A stretch of 64,000 nucleotides of DNA, from positions 620,001 to 684,000 of the forward strand of contig NW_024104301.1 of the NCBI RefSeq assembly GCF_003945595.2. The letters run 5' to 3'. Positions 63,995-64,000 of this stretch are shown piece by piece. The DNA is from Pipra filicauda. Its lineage: Eukaryota > Chordata > Aves > Passeriformes > Pipridae. Made by a program: the position numbers and the translations under genes. Each line of letters starts with the position of its first letter. Within the stretch, counting starts at the first letter, position 1. The notes beneath the pieces were generated by a model. The model was given only the letters and a program-made list of their open reading frames with translations. It was not told the origin of the DNA and searched no databases.

Positions 63995-64000
63995 GCCTTA

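Larger units (their letters stand above)
60795..64000 (-). other. BCL7A: Probable 3' UTR of a minus-strand gene, BCL7A by synteny
   Basis: The sequence is AT-rich, nearly free of coding frames, and ends on the minus strand with AATAAA at 60817-60812 followed by T/G-rich sequence, the form of a genuine cleavage site. In mammals BCL7A lies directly upstream of MLXIP on the same strand and has a long 3' UTR, so its terminal exon is expected here. No BCL7A coding residues are inside the window; the assignment is inference. One open frame at 61770-61438 is listed separately. Confidence 0.4.

Noticed and set aside
1..64000. CRISPR arrays, operons or bacterial mobile elements
   Set aside because: The window is plainly vertebrate nuclear DNA with spliced genes; no such features are present.

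Overview
The window looks like a bird nuclear genome. It holds large intron-rich genes with GT/AG splice sites and AATAAA polyadenylation signals. A CR1-type LINE 3' end with the tandem ATTCTGTG tail sits near 57.7-57.9 kb, and an old endogenous retrovirus lies in an intron. Gene order and orientation match the mammalian BCL7A-MLXIP-IL31-LRRC43 block (human 12q24.31) as I remember it, inverted here. The species cannot be fixed from the sequence.

Layout. (1) 1-2003, minus strand: the 5' half of LRRC43, five coding exons and 279 residues, running off the left edge. (2) 4744-6376, plus strand: a complete three-exon gene for a secreted 200-residue cytokine of the IL-6/LIF/OSM type. Its 3' UTR is rich in AU elements (6377-6985). 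It lies at the position and in the orientation of mammalian IL31. (3) 6986-9934: intergenic, with a 24-bp minisatellite. (4) about 9935-57139, minus strand: complete MLXIP (MondoA), 17 coding exons and 912 residues, with a 5.2-kb 3' UTR and a 22.5-kb first intron. A degraded endogenous retrovirus sits antisense in intron 12. (5) 56590-57330: the GC-rich MLXIP promoter and CpG island. (6) 57493-59110: an inverted repeat flanking a CR1 fragment. (7) about 60795-64000: AT-rich sequence that reads as the 3' UTR of a further minus-strand gene, BCL7A by synteny, ending in a 60-A homopolymer.

The genes do not form an operon or pathway. MLXIP is a glucose-responsive transcription factor, LRRC43 a leucine-rich-repeat protein, and the cytokine gene lies between them, divergent from LRRC43 and tail-to-tail with MLXIP. 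The two observations most worth checking are the LIF-like cytokine at the IL31 locus and the one-codon deletion in the DNA-contacting basic region of MLXIP exon 13. All exon borders were read by eye from splice consensus, reading-frame continuity and recalled vertebrate protein sequences; no alignment was run.
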